From the NCBI RefSeq assembly GCF_000002235.5, contig NW_022145613.1:15825883-15889882 (forward strand): a stretch of 64,000 nt of DNA. The letters run 5' to 3'. The notes below the pieces were generated by a model, which worked only from the letters and a program-made list of their open reading frames with translations, did no database searches and was not told where the DNA came from. Numbering within the stretch: the stretch's first letter is position 1; every line of letters starts with the position of its first letter. This DNA comes from Strongylocentrotus purpuratus (taxonomy: Eukaryota > Echinodermata > Echinoidea > Camarodonta > Strongylocentrotidae). Both the position numbers and the translations under genes were made by a program. Shown here piece by piece: positions 22,701-34,021 of the stretch.

Positions 22701-25700
22701 AAAGTCCTTTCCTGGGGTGAAGTTTCACGTAAGGTTGTCGAGTAATAATGGAACTAGTCCGATAAATAAACAAAACGAAATAACACGGATCTAAACTTCG
22801 AGCAAATGTATGTATCTATGCAATATAAATGTCCGACCTTCATTGCTACAATTTTCACAATATCACAAGTATTCTAAGCTCAAGATCTAATCTGTTGGGG
22901 ATTTTAAATATTATTTCTCAATTTTTAATTTGCACAATTATTTACTTTTGCTTTTAAAAGGGACAAGTCACCTTTAGGGATTCCCAATTTAACACGTTAC
23001 ATGCCTGTGTTGGTTACCTAAATAAATCTCAGATGGCTAAAGGTGATACTATCTTGGGTCGAGGCAGCTAGAGGCCAATTAGTATCTGGGGACCGCTTAA
23101 CAAGCAGAAATAATGGGGTTATTTGGTGTTTTAAAGATCTTTCATGTATTAAGTATGCAGATAATATGTTCACCTGTCATATGTGAAAACATCTAGCTGT
23201 TTAGATGAAACGTCTAATTAAATTAGATTTTATTGTTGTCTTGTTTTCCTACTCTTTGTTATATCTAGGTTAGAGCTGATCCTACTGAGTATCCTATTCC
23301 TAAAGAAGGCAAGATGGCCAAGGAAAATTATGTTGGTCTGTCCGCACAAGGCATGCTGGCCAAAGGCGATGCTGTCGATCAGTATACAGAGGTCATGACG
23401 GTAAAGGGCGATGCTGTTAAGCGGTCTACGGAGGTCATGTTGGTCACAGGCGATGCTGTTGAGCAGTTTACAGAGGTCATAATGGTCAAGGGCGGTGCTG
23501 CTGAGCAGTCTACAGAGGACACGCTGGCCAAGGGTGATGCTGTTGAAGATTCCGTTGAGACATTTGCAGAGGGCATGATTGTTATGGGCGATGTTGTTCA
23601 GTCATCTACAGACGGAATGGCAGTCAAGGATGATGCTGATAACTTTTCTGATGGATATGATGGTGTCGAGTCTTCCTCAGTTTGGGTACCTAATAACTAT
23701 GTCACTCTTGGCAGTCCCATTCCGATTCCAGGGAACTTCCATGCATTATCTCTCCGTAGCACTGGTAGCAACAGTGACAGCGAGTATGCACCTTTGTCAA
23801 ACAATGAGACGGACAGTAGCAGTGATTATACACCTCAGTCCGACAGCGTAACAGACAGCAAGACAGACAGTGAGACAGACAGCGAGACAGACAGTGACAG
23901 TGAGTCTGAGAGTGACAGTGAGCATTTGCTACTTTCCAAGCATTTGCCAAGAAATCCAGTTGGTTCCACCTACTCAGAAAAGAAGACACCAGTGATTTCA
24001 AGGGGTGATGTGTCTCAAACTGTAACAAAAACAAATAATTATGACACAAGAGAGAACATACCAACATCAAGTGATGATGTTACATCTACTAGTACTCTAT
24101 TTGATAGCGCTAAGTCACGTGATATAACTAGTAATGCCAAATTTGAATGGAGGGCATAAAAGTAAATGGGACAAAAAGCAATGTTGTTACTACTGTTCAG
24201 GCCAGTTCTTATCCGAACTTCCAAGACACTTGGAGGCATGCATAAGAGAATGAAGTCAATAAAGTTATGTCACTCACAGGAACAGCTAGACAGCAACATC
24301 TCAAGAGGCTTCGTAATATGGGAAATCATCGTCACAATTGTGAAGTGTTCAGAAAAAGGAGTGTCAGTCTCATAGTTGTATATCGTCCATCAAACCATGC
24401 AGATCCTAACATATACGGCCCCTGCCCATATTGTTTTGGATACTATCTTCGCCGAGATCTATGGAGGCATGAGTGTCAAGAAAAGCCGGTCAAGGTAGAA
24501 GGGAAAAGGAACGGAATTTTGCGACATAGTGATCTCTTGAAGGCACCCCAAACGGAATAAGTCAGGCTGTGAATGAATTATTCAATGACATGAAGAGAGA
24601 CCAAGTGTTTCAAGTTTGCAAAAGTGACCAACTGCTCCAGGAATTTGCAAAGCGAGAGTACATGAAAGTTGGCCGTGACAAGGTCTTGAAGGACCAGCAC
24701 AATTACATCCGTGCAAACTTACGAGGATTAGGGAGGCTCTTATTGCAGCTTAGAAAGCAAGTTGGCAAACCGAATGCATCTCTTCAAGATTTCCTCTGTC
24801 CCAGCAAGTTCCAGGAAGTTTGCAAAGCAGTGCATGGTGTTGCTGAGTTTGATGAAAAGACACATTTCTACAAGACTCCATCTTTGGCCCTCAAACTTCG
24901 GCATTCTTTGACGAAATTGGCAGTCATCTTGAAAAGCGTCGCCATCGAGGGAGGAGACAAATCTGTTGTCAGTGAAGCAGTTGACTTCCTGTTCCTGTGC
25001 GTTTCCAACTGGAATTTTTTTGCATCAAAACAAGAAGATCGACCTAGAGGTTCTGCCCACAAATGAGGATGTTGTGAAAATGGGGAACTACCTAGAAGCC
25101 AAAGGAAGTGAGCAAATATACACACTGAATATGTGCCAAGATGAGACCATTAGTAACAAAGCCTGGGACAATTTGAATGAGGTTATGATGTTCAACCGCA
25201 GAAAAGCCGGACAAGTCTCAAAGATGAAAATAGCAGAGTACAGGCGAAGCTGTAAGGCCACGGAACAGAGGCAGTACGAGGAGTACGAACAGCTCTCAAA
25301 GATGGAACAAAGCCTATGTAAAATGATAGATGTTGTGGAAGTGACAGGGAAAGAAGGGAGGCATGTGCCTATCTTGCTCACATCAACATTGAAGGAGAGA
25401 TTGGAAATCCATATTGTAGCCAGAGAAAAACTTGTAACAGAAACCAATAAGTATGTGTTTGCTAGGGCAAATTACCAGAGTAATGGGCACATCAGAGGAT
25501 CAGACTGTATGAGGAAAATATCTACCGAAGCTGGGCTGAAGAACCCACATTCCCCCTGCTCAAAAGAGTTGAGGAAACAGGTCGCTTCTGCAGCACAGCT
25601 TTTGGCTCTGAGACCAAATCAGGTTGACCTTCTTGCAGGTTTCATGGGGTACAATATAACAGTGCACAAAGAATATAACCAACTACCAGACCCAGTACTG

Positions 25701-27423
25701 CAGGTTACCCTGTTGTCCAGAATCTTTCTTCTCATGGAAAGGGACAAACTTGCAGCACAAAGGGGAAAATCGCTAGAAGCCTTGGATGTGTTCATCAAAG
25801 AGATCAATGACCCTGCGGCAGCTGTTGGTGTATCAGCTACTGTTGGTGATGAGGCCACTTCCAGCTCTGATAATGATGAGGCTGCCTCAAACTCTGATGA
25901 TGTTGGTAGGTGAACATCTATGCTGCTGTTTTTGTTAATGTTATGGATCAGATGTCAACAATGACAATGCCTTCTTTTTTATTTCAATTATGCCTCTCTA
26001 AATGGTGGTGTCACTGAGGTTACTTTAGTCACCAAAGTTTATTCATTTTGTACGTTATACATTTAAATGTACATGTATTTGACATTTAACCAATACAGTC
26101 TGAAAGATTTGTGGGAGTTTCATTGGCTGACTTCCATTTCTTCTGAAACAGGTCACTAGTAAACCCTCCATGTGTCTTGTGCATAATTGTTAATTAGATA
26201 TATTTAAAATCTATCTTGATGTCTGCATATTAATCTTGTCTTATTGGAGTGTAGGCCTATTTTACAAGTATATACACATTTTTCTCACGAAATTGTCATG
26301 AAAAGTGTTGCCAATTCGATACTTCTACAGCAATGAACAAGAAAAAAAATCGAATAGCAAATCATTATAGAGTAACTTCTGGGTTTCACTCTCATTGTAA
26401 ACTTTTTGCATTTACTTTGAGAGCATCTATGATTTTAGGTTTAATTTTCTCATAACTAATAAAGAAAAAATAATTGAATACTGTATCATACATGGATTGA
26501 TAATTTCGTGCTTTCTTTAATTACACCATTGAATGACATGTTTTTTGCAGACTTCATTGCGGAAACTACACAGAGACATCAGACGAGGCAACTTGCAGTG
26601 AAACGAAATAAACCAAAACGTCAAAAATCTCGTGAGTTTATTTCCCATTTTAAAGAAGTAAAACACCATTACATTATTTTCCAAGGTCGTCAAAGTTTGC
26701 AAACAATTGTATCAAACTAATGGGGCCATTTTGGGCTTGCTGCCCAGGTAAGCTAAAAGAGCATATTTTATCATTGTTAATTTTACAGCATTCTCTACTT
26801 AGAACTCTTACAAAGACGGTATACACAATGTTTTCCCACGAAAAGCTTTTTGTGTTAGCTGTTGTTTTTTTTTGTCTACACGTCTAGTGCTTTTAAACTA
26901 TTTGCTTTTTTTGCTTTTTTTAATTTTAGAAAGACAAATAAAATCAGTAGAGAACCTAGAAAACGCATCAAATATGGGAGAGACAATTGTCAAGTGTCAT
27001 GTAATCACATATATTAACCATCATTATCTTGTGCAAAGCCTTTGGCCTGAGGTTGATGATGTGCTTCAGGCGAAATTTAAAAAAAAAATCGTGCACACTT
27101 AAATTCCATATATTTCGCCTTTAAGCTAATTTCAGTTTAAAAATCTTCTGTTTCTTTTTGTATCTGTTATGCTCATGTTTCATTCAGATGCCGTTTCATC
27201 CTGCACAAAACGAAGTACCTCCCATACATCAAAGCGCAAGTGGAATGAAGTTGAGATCAGAGCTATAAGAACCTTAAGTTGTGTCCTAGCACTTCGCCTA
27301 CCAGGAAAGTTGGAAATCGAAGAATTGAAGAGCAAGTATCCTATACTTAATGACCGTACATGGCGCAACATCAAAGATTATATGCAAAATAATAAGAAAA
27401 CTCTTCTTAAGTATGCAAAGTAA
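19742..27423 (+). CDS. Crypton-like tyrosine recombinase / zinc-finger protein gene, frame-disrupted
   Basis: Proposed exons: 19742..19777, 20829..20855 (both tentative), 23269..25905, 26551..26631 and 27188..27423. The large exon changes frame near 24130-24160, 24240-24250, 24540-24560 and 25020. Read across these breaks, the product has five parts. First come six or so degenerate 15-17-residue repeats (AKGDAVDQYTEV type) and an Asp/Ser/Glu run. Next is a zinc-finger-like CYYCSGQFLSELPRHLEAC, then a second one, CPYCFGYYLRRDLWRHEC. A helical region leads into a tyrosine-recombinase-like domain with FNRRKAGQVSKMK, CSKELRKQVASAAQLLALR and HKEYNQLPD. A Myb/SANT-like end (RKWNEVEIRAI to DRTWRNIKDYMQN) completes it. 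This order is known to me from a family widespread in fish and marine invertebrates and related to Crypton transposons. Introns and intact splice sites argue for a host-type gene; the frame breaks argue for decay or for assembly indels. Confidence 0.6.
19780..20825. other. AT-rich stretch, probable intron
   Basis: No coding signal or recognised repeat; it would be an intron if the tentative exons at 19742 and 20829 are right. Confidence 0.35.
20829..20855 (+). CDS. Tentative 27-bp micro-exon
   Basis: AEMLQRQIE is encoded between aacag and gtaca, phase 0 on both sides. It would link the tentative first exon to the large exon of the Crypton-like gene. The exon is short enough to occur by chance. 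Confidence 0.28.
21533..22026. mobile_element. hAT-type MITE, 494 bp
   Basis: CAGGGGCGTACGCAGG at the left and CCTGCGTACGCCCCTG at the right, flanked by ATAATAAG and AGAATAAG (7 of 8 equal). The inside is long C and A/T runs with phrases such as ACTGAGCGACTTTTCGGC shared with the composite elements at 3 kb and 11.5 kb. Confidence 0.75.
22030..23268. other. Intronic/intergenic stretch with 150-bp repeat copy
   Basis: Bases about 22400-22555 resemble two tandem copies at 56390-56530 and 56540-56690. Otherwise AT-rich with nothing recognised. Confidence 0.4.
23269..24159 (+). CDS. N-terminal repeat and acidic part of the Crypton-like gene
   Basis: The frame is open from the acceptor atatctag through to TAA at 24157. 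It starts VRADPTEYPIPKEGKMAKEN; whether translation begins at the ATG at 23314 or in upstream exons is open. Residues from about 23330 to 23640 form degenerate repeats around KGDAV..(S/F/Y)TEVM. A Ser/Asp/Glu/Thr run (DSETDSETDSDSESESDSE) follows at 23860-23920. The end, NAKFEWRA, is out of frame with the following zinc-finger segment, whose frame opens with KWDKKQCCYYC at 24164. Confidence 0.55.
   Translation, partial: VRADPTEYPIPKEGKMAKENYVGLSAQGMLAKGDAVDQYTEVMTVKGDAVKRSTEVMLVTGDAVEQFTEVIMVKGGAAEQSTEDTLAKGDAVEDSVETFAEGMIVMGDVVQSSTDGMAVKDDADNFSDGYDGVESSSVWVPNNYVTLGSPIPIPGNFHALSLRSTGSNSDSEYAPLSNNETDSSSDYTPQSDSVTDSKTDSETDSETDSDSESESDSEHLLLSKHLPRNPVGSTYSEKKTPVISRGDVSQTVTKTNNYDTRENIPTSSDDVTSTSTLFDSAKSRDITSNAKFEWRA
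24164..25905 (+). CDS. Zinc-finger and tyrosine-recombinase-like core, three frame changes
   Basis: The first frame (24164 to about 24250) carries C-x2-C and H-x4-C. The second (about 24246 to 24560) carries ENEVNKVMSLTGTARQQHL, then NMGNHRHNCEV, then the second Cys/His motif. The third (about 24548 to 25025) carries NELFNDMKRD to NWNFFAS. The last (from about 25030) carries KKIDLEVLPTNEDVVKMG and the recombinase-like region. Arg of box I sits in FNRR (about 25191-25202), the LR of box II in KELRK (about 25564), and the terminal Tyr in HKEYNQLP (about 25663). The Gly-His usual in this family before the Tyr reads MGYN here. The exon ends DDVG with donor gtaggt at 25906. Confidence 0.58.
26551..26631 (+). 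CDS. Basic linker exon of the Crypton-like gene
   Basis: An 81-bp exon follows ttttttgcag and precedes gtgagt. With phase 1 on both sides it encodes DFIAETTQRHQTRQLAVKRN and a basic KPKRQKS, a plausible nuclear localisation signal. Its phases fit 25905 upstream and 27188 downstream, which supports it over other open stretches nearby. Confidence 0.55.
27188..27423 (+). CDS. Myb/SANT-like terminal exon of the Crypton-like gene
   Basis: After catgtttcattcag the frame reads AVSSCTKRSTSHTSKRKW and on to LLKYAK, ending TAA. The pattern R-K-W-x5-E, then LPGKLEIEELKSKYPIL, then DRTWRNIKDYMQNNKK fits the three-helix Myb/SANT-like end commonly carried by this recombinase-like family. There, a basic W-containing helix 1 and the W-x-N/K-I-K helix 3 probably contact DNA. 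No further exon is needed after the stop. Confidence 0.55.
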
Positions 27424-28035
27424 TACAATTTGCGATTTTCATTATTTGTGACATGTTCAACTCCCAGAAACTGACATTTATCTCACCTTGTCACCTTGTC
27501 AGCATGTCTTGTAGAATGTGTGTATTCCATTAGTACCCTTCTTTAAGTAGTACATACATAATTAAACAAATGTTGATGGCATTGTTAGAGACAACTCCTT
27601 TTAGGTCTCATAAAGCATTGGGATAATAATTTGATTGTCTTACAAGTATTTTGTTGCCCTTTTTTCAAACTGGAATTGAATGTACTCACTCAGAACCTTT
27701 TGAAAGAATCTCTCTGTTTTGCAAATGACTTCCTTTCTTCTTATCTTTCACTGGATGCAGTTATTTGTACCAGTTCCCCTCCCTCACAACAAGAACAAAC
27801 AAAAACAAATCCTTAAGAAGTTTTTGATACCTTATCTACAAATGAAACTCTAATAAATGTTACAGTTGTACAGATTATTTTCTAAATTTTGTTTTTAAAA
27901 GTTATTTGTTTGATTAGGTAGTTATGTAGAAAATAAGCGATTATGTTGTACAAGTCAAAGAATGGTTGCTTTCAAGTTTATTTCCATGAAAAGGAACTAT
28001 ATCAATGCAGCATGGGTTTGTTGACCTAGTAAGCA

Positions 28036-28079
<44 letters not shown>

Positions 28080-28990
28080 TCTCTCTTCAAAGCCAATGAC
28101 TCAAATCAAATGCCGCTTACACCAAAATGTAGAAGAATGGAGCATCAAGTTTATATCATAATTGTACAGTACATGTATAATGATACAGATAAATAGCCTA
28201 GACATACCACATGGTCACTTGCTTTTAATATTATTCACATGGTTGCAATAACAATCCTAGGAAATTTCTTTTATGACGTTGATTATTTATTAATTTTCCT
28301 ACTCACCTGTAAGGCTTTAAGACAACAGGCTCCTTCCTATATTCAGGATTTAATGCACCCTTATACGTATACCTTTCTACTTGCCTCGAGATCCCAACAG
28401 CACAATCTTCTTCAACTCCCGAAATCCCAGACTAAGTACTGTACTATGGTAACTGCATATTCAGTGTAATGGCTATTTCCCTTCGGAACAGTCTCCTACA
28501 ATAAAGCCGGGATGCCGGTTCTCTCTAATCGCTCAAAATTTTCTAAAATATACGTTTTTCAGTAAATGTTATTATTTAATTATTCAATATAATTTCAGCT
28601 ATGACGTTTGTTATACAGTGCGTCCCATGAAAAACGAAACCGAGAATTATCGATGCTTTATCATAACTTAGTCACATTATAATTGATAAATTACACATGT
28701 TTGGAAAGCTTAGATCCTCCTTTTTCATTTGATAGCAAAAGCTATTTGAAGGAAGGAAACCAAAAAGTCATTTGGCGGGCGCTATCTGAATTTCAAAGAG
28801 AAAATCACATTTCTAGAAAGATGTGTTTCTGCCCTTTCATATGACACCTCTGTCATGAAAAATGAGCAAGGAATGACAAAGTTCTGTTTGTTTGAAATAA
28901 TGCGCATGCATTTCCATAATTTTATTAAACGAATTCGTTTTTACTGGCTGCCTGCCGTAGCAAGAAACGGAATTTACAAAAGACTTAACT
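27424..28990. other. AT-rich stretch, includes AT microsatellite and a transposon end
   Basis: (AT)n at 28038-28075. At 28617 TA is followed by CAGTGCGTCCCATGAAAAAC, which resembles a Tc1/mariner-type terminal repeat; its partner end was not found. No gene seen after 27423. Confidence 0.45.
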
Positions 28991-28994
28991 CCGC

Positions 28995-30262
28995 TTCGTT
29001 GAAAGGTAAATAGAGCAAGCAAGAAATTAATTAGTGTTCAGTATGGAAAATGGAAATGGTTATTGCTAAATAGAAATCTCTCTTATAAAACTAAAATTAA
29101 CCCTACACAATGAAAGGCTGACTTAAATGATGCTGATATGACTCGGTACTGAATATTTTTAATGAAAATGTCATACAACGGATTATCATTCAATCTAGCA
29201 CCGGCATTTTAAACAGACATAATGGAGTGTTGTTTTCGGCACAATTTAATGCTTATATTTTCCCAAATCTTCATAATGATCTGGAATACATAAATATACC
29301 TATTTCAATTTGTAATTGTATAGGTTTCAACATTTGCAAGCCTACTCTACAACATGACCCTTCTGAAGTTTCCCATCACAAAATATTACAATAATTCACG
29401 ACGACCTTTGAAAAGTGCTATAATAGGGAAGTAATCTATATTTTTAAAATCATTTGAAGTGCATATACTATAATACAAGAACGGAATAAGTATGGTTGTT
29501 TATATATCACAAATTTGATGATTTTCATTCACAATCAACAAAAATATTCAATGCGTAATTCACATTCCGGCTCTATCCTCTTTTGCTCATGTTAGTTATG
29601 ACTCCCTCATCGATATTGCGTATTTTCTGAAAATGGATACAACCACACAAGCTGTATCCTCACCATTAACACATCTGTATATCTCTTATGCACCCAGCAA
29701 CAAAATGGCGACTTGAAATAGAATTAGAAATGATAATGACCAGCAGTAATAAAATACTACACAGCATTCAATAATACTATTCCTGTCAAAACAAACCCCA
29801 ACATAAATGTTGCTGGGACTATCGCGCTAACGGATGAAAAACAGATTAGATTTACCTTGATTATCTGTTTAAAGTGTCTGCCTCAAACCAAGTCCTTTAA
29901 TGATGCTGTATAATCGCACACACTACAGCAGGTATTATCATACTACGAGCGGTAATTACAATAGAAAAATGGATCCCGGTTTTGTAAGGAGTGAGTGGTT
30001 TCATTCCGACTCATTCAAGGAAATATGTGATGAAATGAAATGAATTGGGGTAATGACAAATAAACATTGGACGGATGATCAGTGTAGCGGGCGCTCCACT
30101 TAATAACATATTGAAATATGGTTCCAATATATCATAACAATCCCCATTTGGTTAGATTTCAAAATTCGAAGGTAGAGGTAATTGAATTGTATACCACTTT
30201 ATCAAGGTTCGTGTATATGTATGAAGTGTTGCAATCGACGACCTTCTCCACACCCCACCCCC

Positions 30263-30298
<36 letters not shown>

Positions 30299-30330
30299 TT
30301 TTCTCTCTCCTTCTCCTTCTTTCTTGTCTC
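28995..30330 (-). promoter_or_regulatory. Orphan copy of the MS4A leader/promoter block
   Basis: Related to the blocks upstream of genes 2 and 3, including the AATCAAG end and donor gtaaatc at 29855. No tetraspan coding exon was found downstream on the minus strand before gene 2. It may be a remnant of a lost paralog, a dispersed repeat, or a spare promoter. Confidence 0.45.
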
Positions 30331-30385
30331 TATTCTTTTTTCTTGGTCTCTCTCTATCTTTGTCTCTCGTGTTCTTTTATTTGCT

Positions 30386-30797
30386 GGCAACTCTGACTAC
30401 CATTTAAATAGGTGTTTTAAGACACCTAATAATTACTAATTTTTCAAACCTAAAAATCACGGATACTCAGCTTAGATTAATAATCCGTTTGAGTCACGAG
30501 ATCATCACCGCGGAACTGCTGGCAACTTTGACAACCATTTAAATAGGTGGTTTAAGACACCTAATAATTACTTATTTTTCACACCTAAATATCACGGATT
30601 CACAGCTTAGATTAGTAATCAGTTTTAGTCACGTGATCATCACCAAGAAAGTTATGGTAACTTTGAAACCATTTAAAAAGTGTTTTAAGACACCTAATAA
30701 TTACTAATTTTTCACACCTAAAAATCACGGATGCCCAGCTTAGATTAATAATCCGTTCGATTCACGAGACCATTACCGCGGAACTTATGGCAACCTT
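30386..30797. repeat. 134-bp satellite, left part
   Basis: Three units starting GGCAACTCTGAC or similar, each with GTTTTAAGACACCTAATAAT and AGCTTAGATTA. The array resumes exactly at 33660. Confidence 0.85.
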
Positions 30798-33659
30798 CAC
30801 TGGCGTACTGGTGGGGGGGGGCTTGGGGGCGCCAGCCCCCCCCCCCCCCCAATAAAATTGAACCCTGACTTATTTTCACAAGTGATATATAAATGTTCCT
30901 GATATCACATGATTTTCAACAAAATGCTAGTTTCTCCATTATTTCTTGCAAACTGACCCATTCCCAAACAGCCAGGAAGAGCATATGTTTTGTTATAGTC
31001 ACAAAGGGCCTTTTGTGGCCACTAACAGTAACACTAGTAAACAAATTCCTTTCCAGAAGCTACTGTGCAAAGCATGCCGGGATATAACATGATACCCACC
31101 TCTCGGGCTGAGCATGCACATATTTGCGAACGAACGTTCGATACTTACATCGTGTAAGACATAGGCCCCGGAAGTGGGGTGGCAGCGGCAAAAACGCCCC
31201 CCCCCCCCTTCCAAAAAAAAAAAAAGTAGTAGAGGAATAAAGATGGTTGTATTTTTAACCCAAAAGAACATAACATTAATAAAAACCTGAATTAAATCAC
31301 AAATAAAATTCCATTCAAAGAAAAGGAAAGTTTAACAGGAATTATATCTCTAAACATTGCGCATGCCACCTACATTATTTTATCAATGGATCAAATGAAT
31401 TTTGTAACAGCGATAGGCGCATATCGTGGACATATTGTGAGAGAATGGGAAAGCGTGTCTGTTTTTTGTTAAAGGGGTGAGAAGACATGAGCCCCCGAAC
31501 ACTGGTGTACAGTCTAATGGGGGGGGGGGTATTTCTTATTCGATACCAGTGATTTACATATGTTGCTGAAATGACATGATTTTCTGGTATTTTTCTCAAT
31601 GTTGGACCCACCAAGGGCCCTCAGGCGGCCCCTGGATGCTCATCTGACCGTAGTTGAATATTAAAACCTCTGAGCCTTTGGGGGCTTAGCCCCTTGACCC
31701 CCTGCCAAGGCCCAGGCCCTGGACCCCACGCCAATTTACGCTCTACCTGTTTGTTAATACTCCACTTTGAAAAACGTTCCGCGGGGCCTGCATGTAACGT
31801 GTAAGAGTGGTGGTGATGCAGATTTTTCTTCTGCCCCCTTCCAAACGTGTTTGCTCTGTACGTCACTGCCCCTGAAAGGTGAGCCCCCTCGAATGTTTGC
31901 CCCCCCCCCCCCAATCCCAAACTGCTTCCGGTGCGTCTGATGTAACACTGCAAATATACCGTTAAGGGGCCCAGTGGGGGAAATTGAATTCAGACAGGAT
32001 TAAGAGTAGAGAACGGTACAACGAATGGTCTTTTTTCTCTAATAATTTAATGAAACCGCGAAGCTTCCGCGCTTTGCGCGGGAGGGGGGGTGACTGAATT
32101 GATACAAAGACACGATAAAACGAATCGTCTTCTTTCTCTAATAATTTAATCGTGCGGAATGGGCGAAAAAGAGTTCAGACAAGGATTAATAGTAATAATT
32201 TATTGAAACGTCAAAGCTTCCGCGGGGGAGGGGGGGGGTACTGAATTCAAAAAAGGATTATGAGTCGAGAACGATTCAACGGTACAATGAATCGTCTTCT
32301 TTCACTATACTTTATTGAAACGTCAAAGCTTCCGCATTTTGCGCGGGAGGGGGGGGGGGCTGAATTCAGACAAGGATTAAGAGTCGAGACAGGTAAAATG
32401 AATCGTTCTCTTTCTCTAATAATTTAATGAAACGTGAAAGCTTCAGCGCTTCGCGAGGGATGGGCGAAAATGAATTCAGACAAGGATTAAGAGTAATAAA
32501 TTTATTAGAACGTCAAAGCTTCCGCGCTTCGCGCAGGAGGGAGGGGGAACTGAATTCAGACAAGGATTAAGAGTTATAATTTATTAGAACGTCAAAGCTT
32601 CCGCGCTTCGCGCAGGAGGGAGGGGGGAAACTGATTTCAAACAAGGATTAAGAGTCGGGACCGGTACAATGAATCGTCTTCTTTGTCTAATAATTAAATG
32701 AAACGTCAGAGCTTCCGCGCTTTGCGCGGGAGGGGCGAAACAAGGATTAAAAGTCGAGAACGGTACAACGGATCGTCTTATTTCTCTAATAATGTAATGA
32801 AGTGTCAAAGGTTCCGCGCTTCTCGCGGTAGGGGAAAAACTGAAAAATAACTTAGTTCCTGGCCCCGGGTTTATAGGGTTAAATTTGTAGACATTTGGAC
32901 ATTGGCACTTTTATATTTGTCGGTAATTGGTGGCTCGTTTTGTCGGTAATCGGTGGTCTCTACACCCCCCCCCCCCCCCTCCTCCCCACTGAAAAAGATC
33001 TAGCCACGCCCCTGATATCAACACAGATTATACACTCGAGATAACTTTTGCAAGTTCTACTGGTGAAGTACCGGACCACCGTCTTGGTGCATTGTGCCGC
33101 ATCAAAGCATAATCTATACAACGTCTCACGACATGACAGATCACTTTTCTCTAACTTTTAACCATTCAAAAGGCCTCTTTTTCCAGGAATTGCAAATTGC
33201 AAAAGATCCCTAATCTTGGAAGGGGTAGGAGAAAGCATTTTTACGTCATATTACTCCAGGAAGTGCCTGAAAATGTGTCTAATTTGGTTCTAAAATTACG
33301 AATGCTTCTTACTCGGAACCCCCTCCCAGACCCATCCCCTGTTTGGTCGCTCCGCTCCCTCGCCGTTAAAGCCTCGTTCTGTTGCTTCACCGTTTTACAT
33401 TTATTTCACCCCATGCCATTTTGTGACCCCCCCCCCCCCCCCCCCACACACACCCTGGTAAGAAATCACTGGATCCGCCACTGATGCCCATACCCTTTAA
33501 GCTGCTGGGGCTCCGCCCCTTGACCGCAGCCGGGGCTTTGACCCTACACCCCACTTTGAGAAACATTCAACGGGGCCTGCATGTTAGAGTGGGGTGATTC
33601 AGATTTTTTTCATCAGCCTTCCCCCCCCCCCCAACCGTTTTTTGCTCATTACGCCACTG
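30798..33659. mobile_element. hAT-type element inside the 134-bp satellite
   Basis: The ends CACTGGCGTA and TACGCCACTG, imperfect inverted repeats, are flanked by the exact 8-bp repeat GCAACCTT (30790-30797 and 33660-33667), and the satellite continues on both sides. Inside are C/G runs, minisatellite array 4 and nested termini (GCCACGCCCCTG at about 33003, GGATCCGCCACTG at about 33472). No transposase frame was seen. Confidence 0.75.
31970..32845. repeat. Minisatellite array 4
   Basis: Eight or so units with the same GAATTCAGACAAGGATTAAG and hairpin core lie inside the hAT-bounded element 30798-33659. Confidence 0.85.
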
Positions 33660-34021
33660 GCAACCTTGACTACCATTTTAAAAGGTGTTATAAGACACCT
33701 AATAATTACTAGTTTTTCACACCGAAATATCACGGATTCAATGCTTAGATTAGTAATCAGTTTTAGCCACGTGATCATCACCAAGAAAGTTATGGTAACT
33801 TTGAAACCATTTAAAAAGGTGTTTTAAGACACCCAATAATTACTAATTTTTCACACCTAAAAATCACTGATGCCCAGCTTAAATTAATAATCCGTTTGAG
33901 TCACGAGACCATTACCGCGGAACTTTTGGCAACCTTGACTACCATTTTAAAAGGTGTTTTAAGACACCTAATAATTACTAACTTTTCACACCTAAATATC
34001 ACGGATTAACAGCTTAGATTA
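33660..34021. repeat. 134-bp satellite, middle part
   Basis: Two and a half further units between the element ending at 33659 and the element starting at 34022. Confidence 0.85.

Noticed and set aside
23702..24070. Minus-strand Cys/His-rich frame opposite the acidic run
   Set aside because: It mirrors the Ser/Asp/Glu repeat on the coding strand; shadow frame.
26872..27102. Open frame with ERQIKSVENLENASNMGET after a possible acceptor at 26929
   Set aside because: Its phase does not fit the next exon with a good donor, whereas joining 26631 directly to 27188 keeps phase 1 and the frame.
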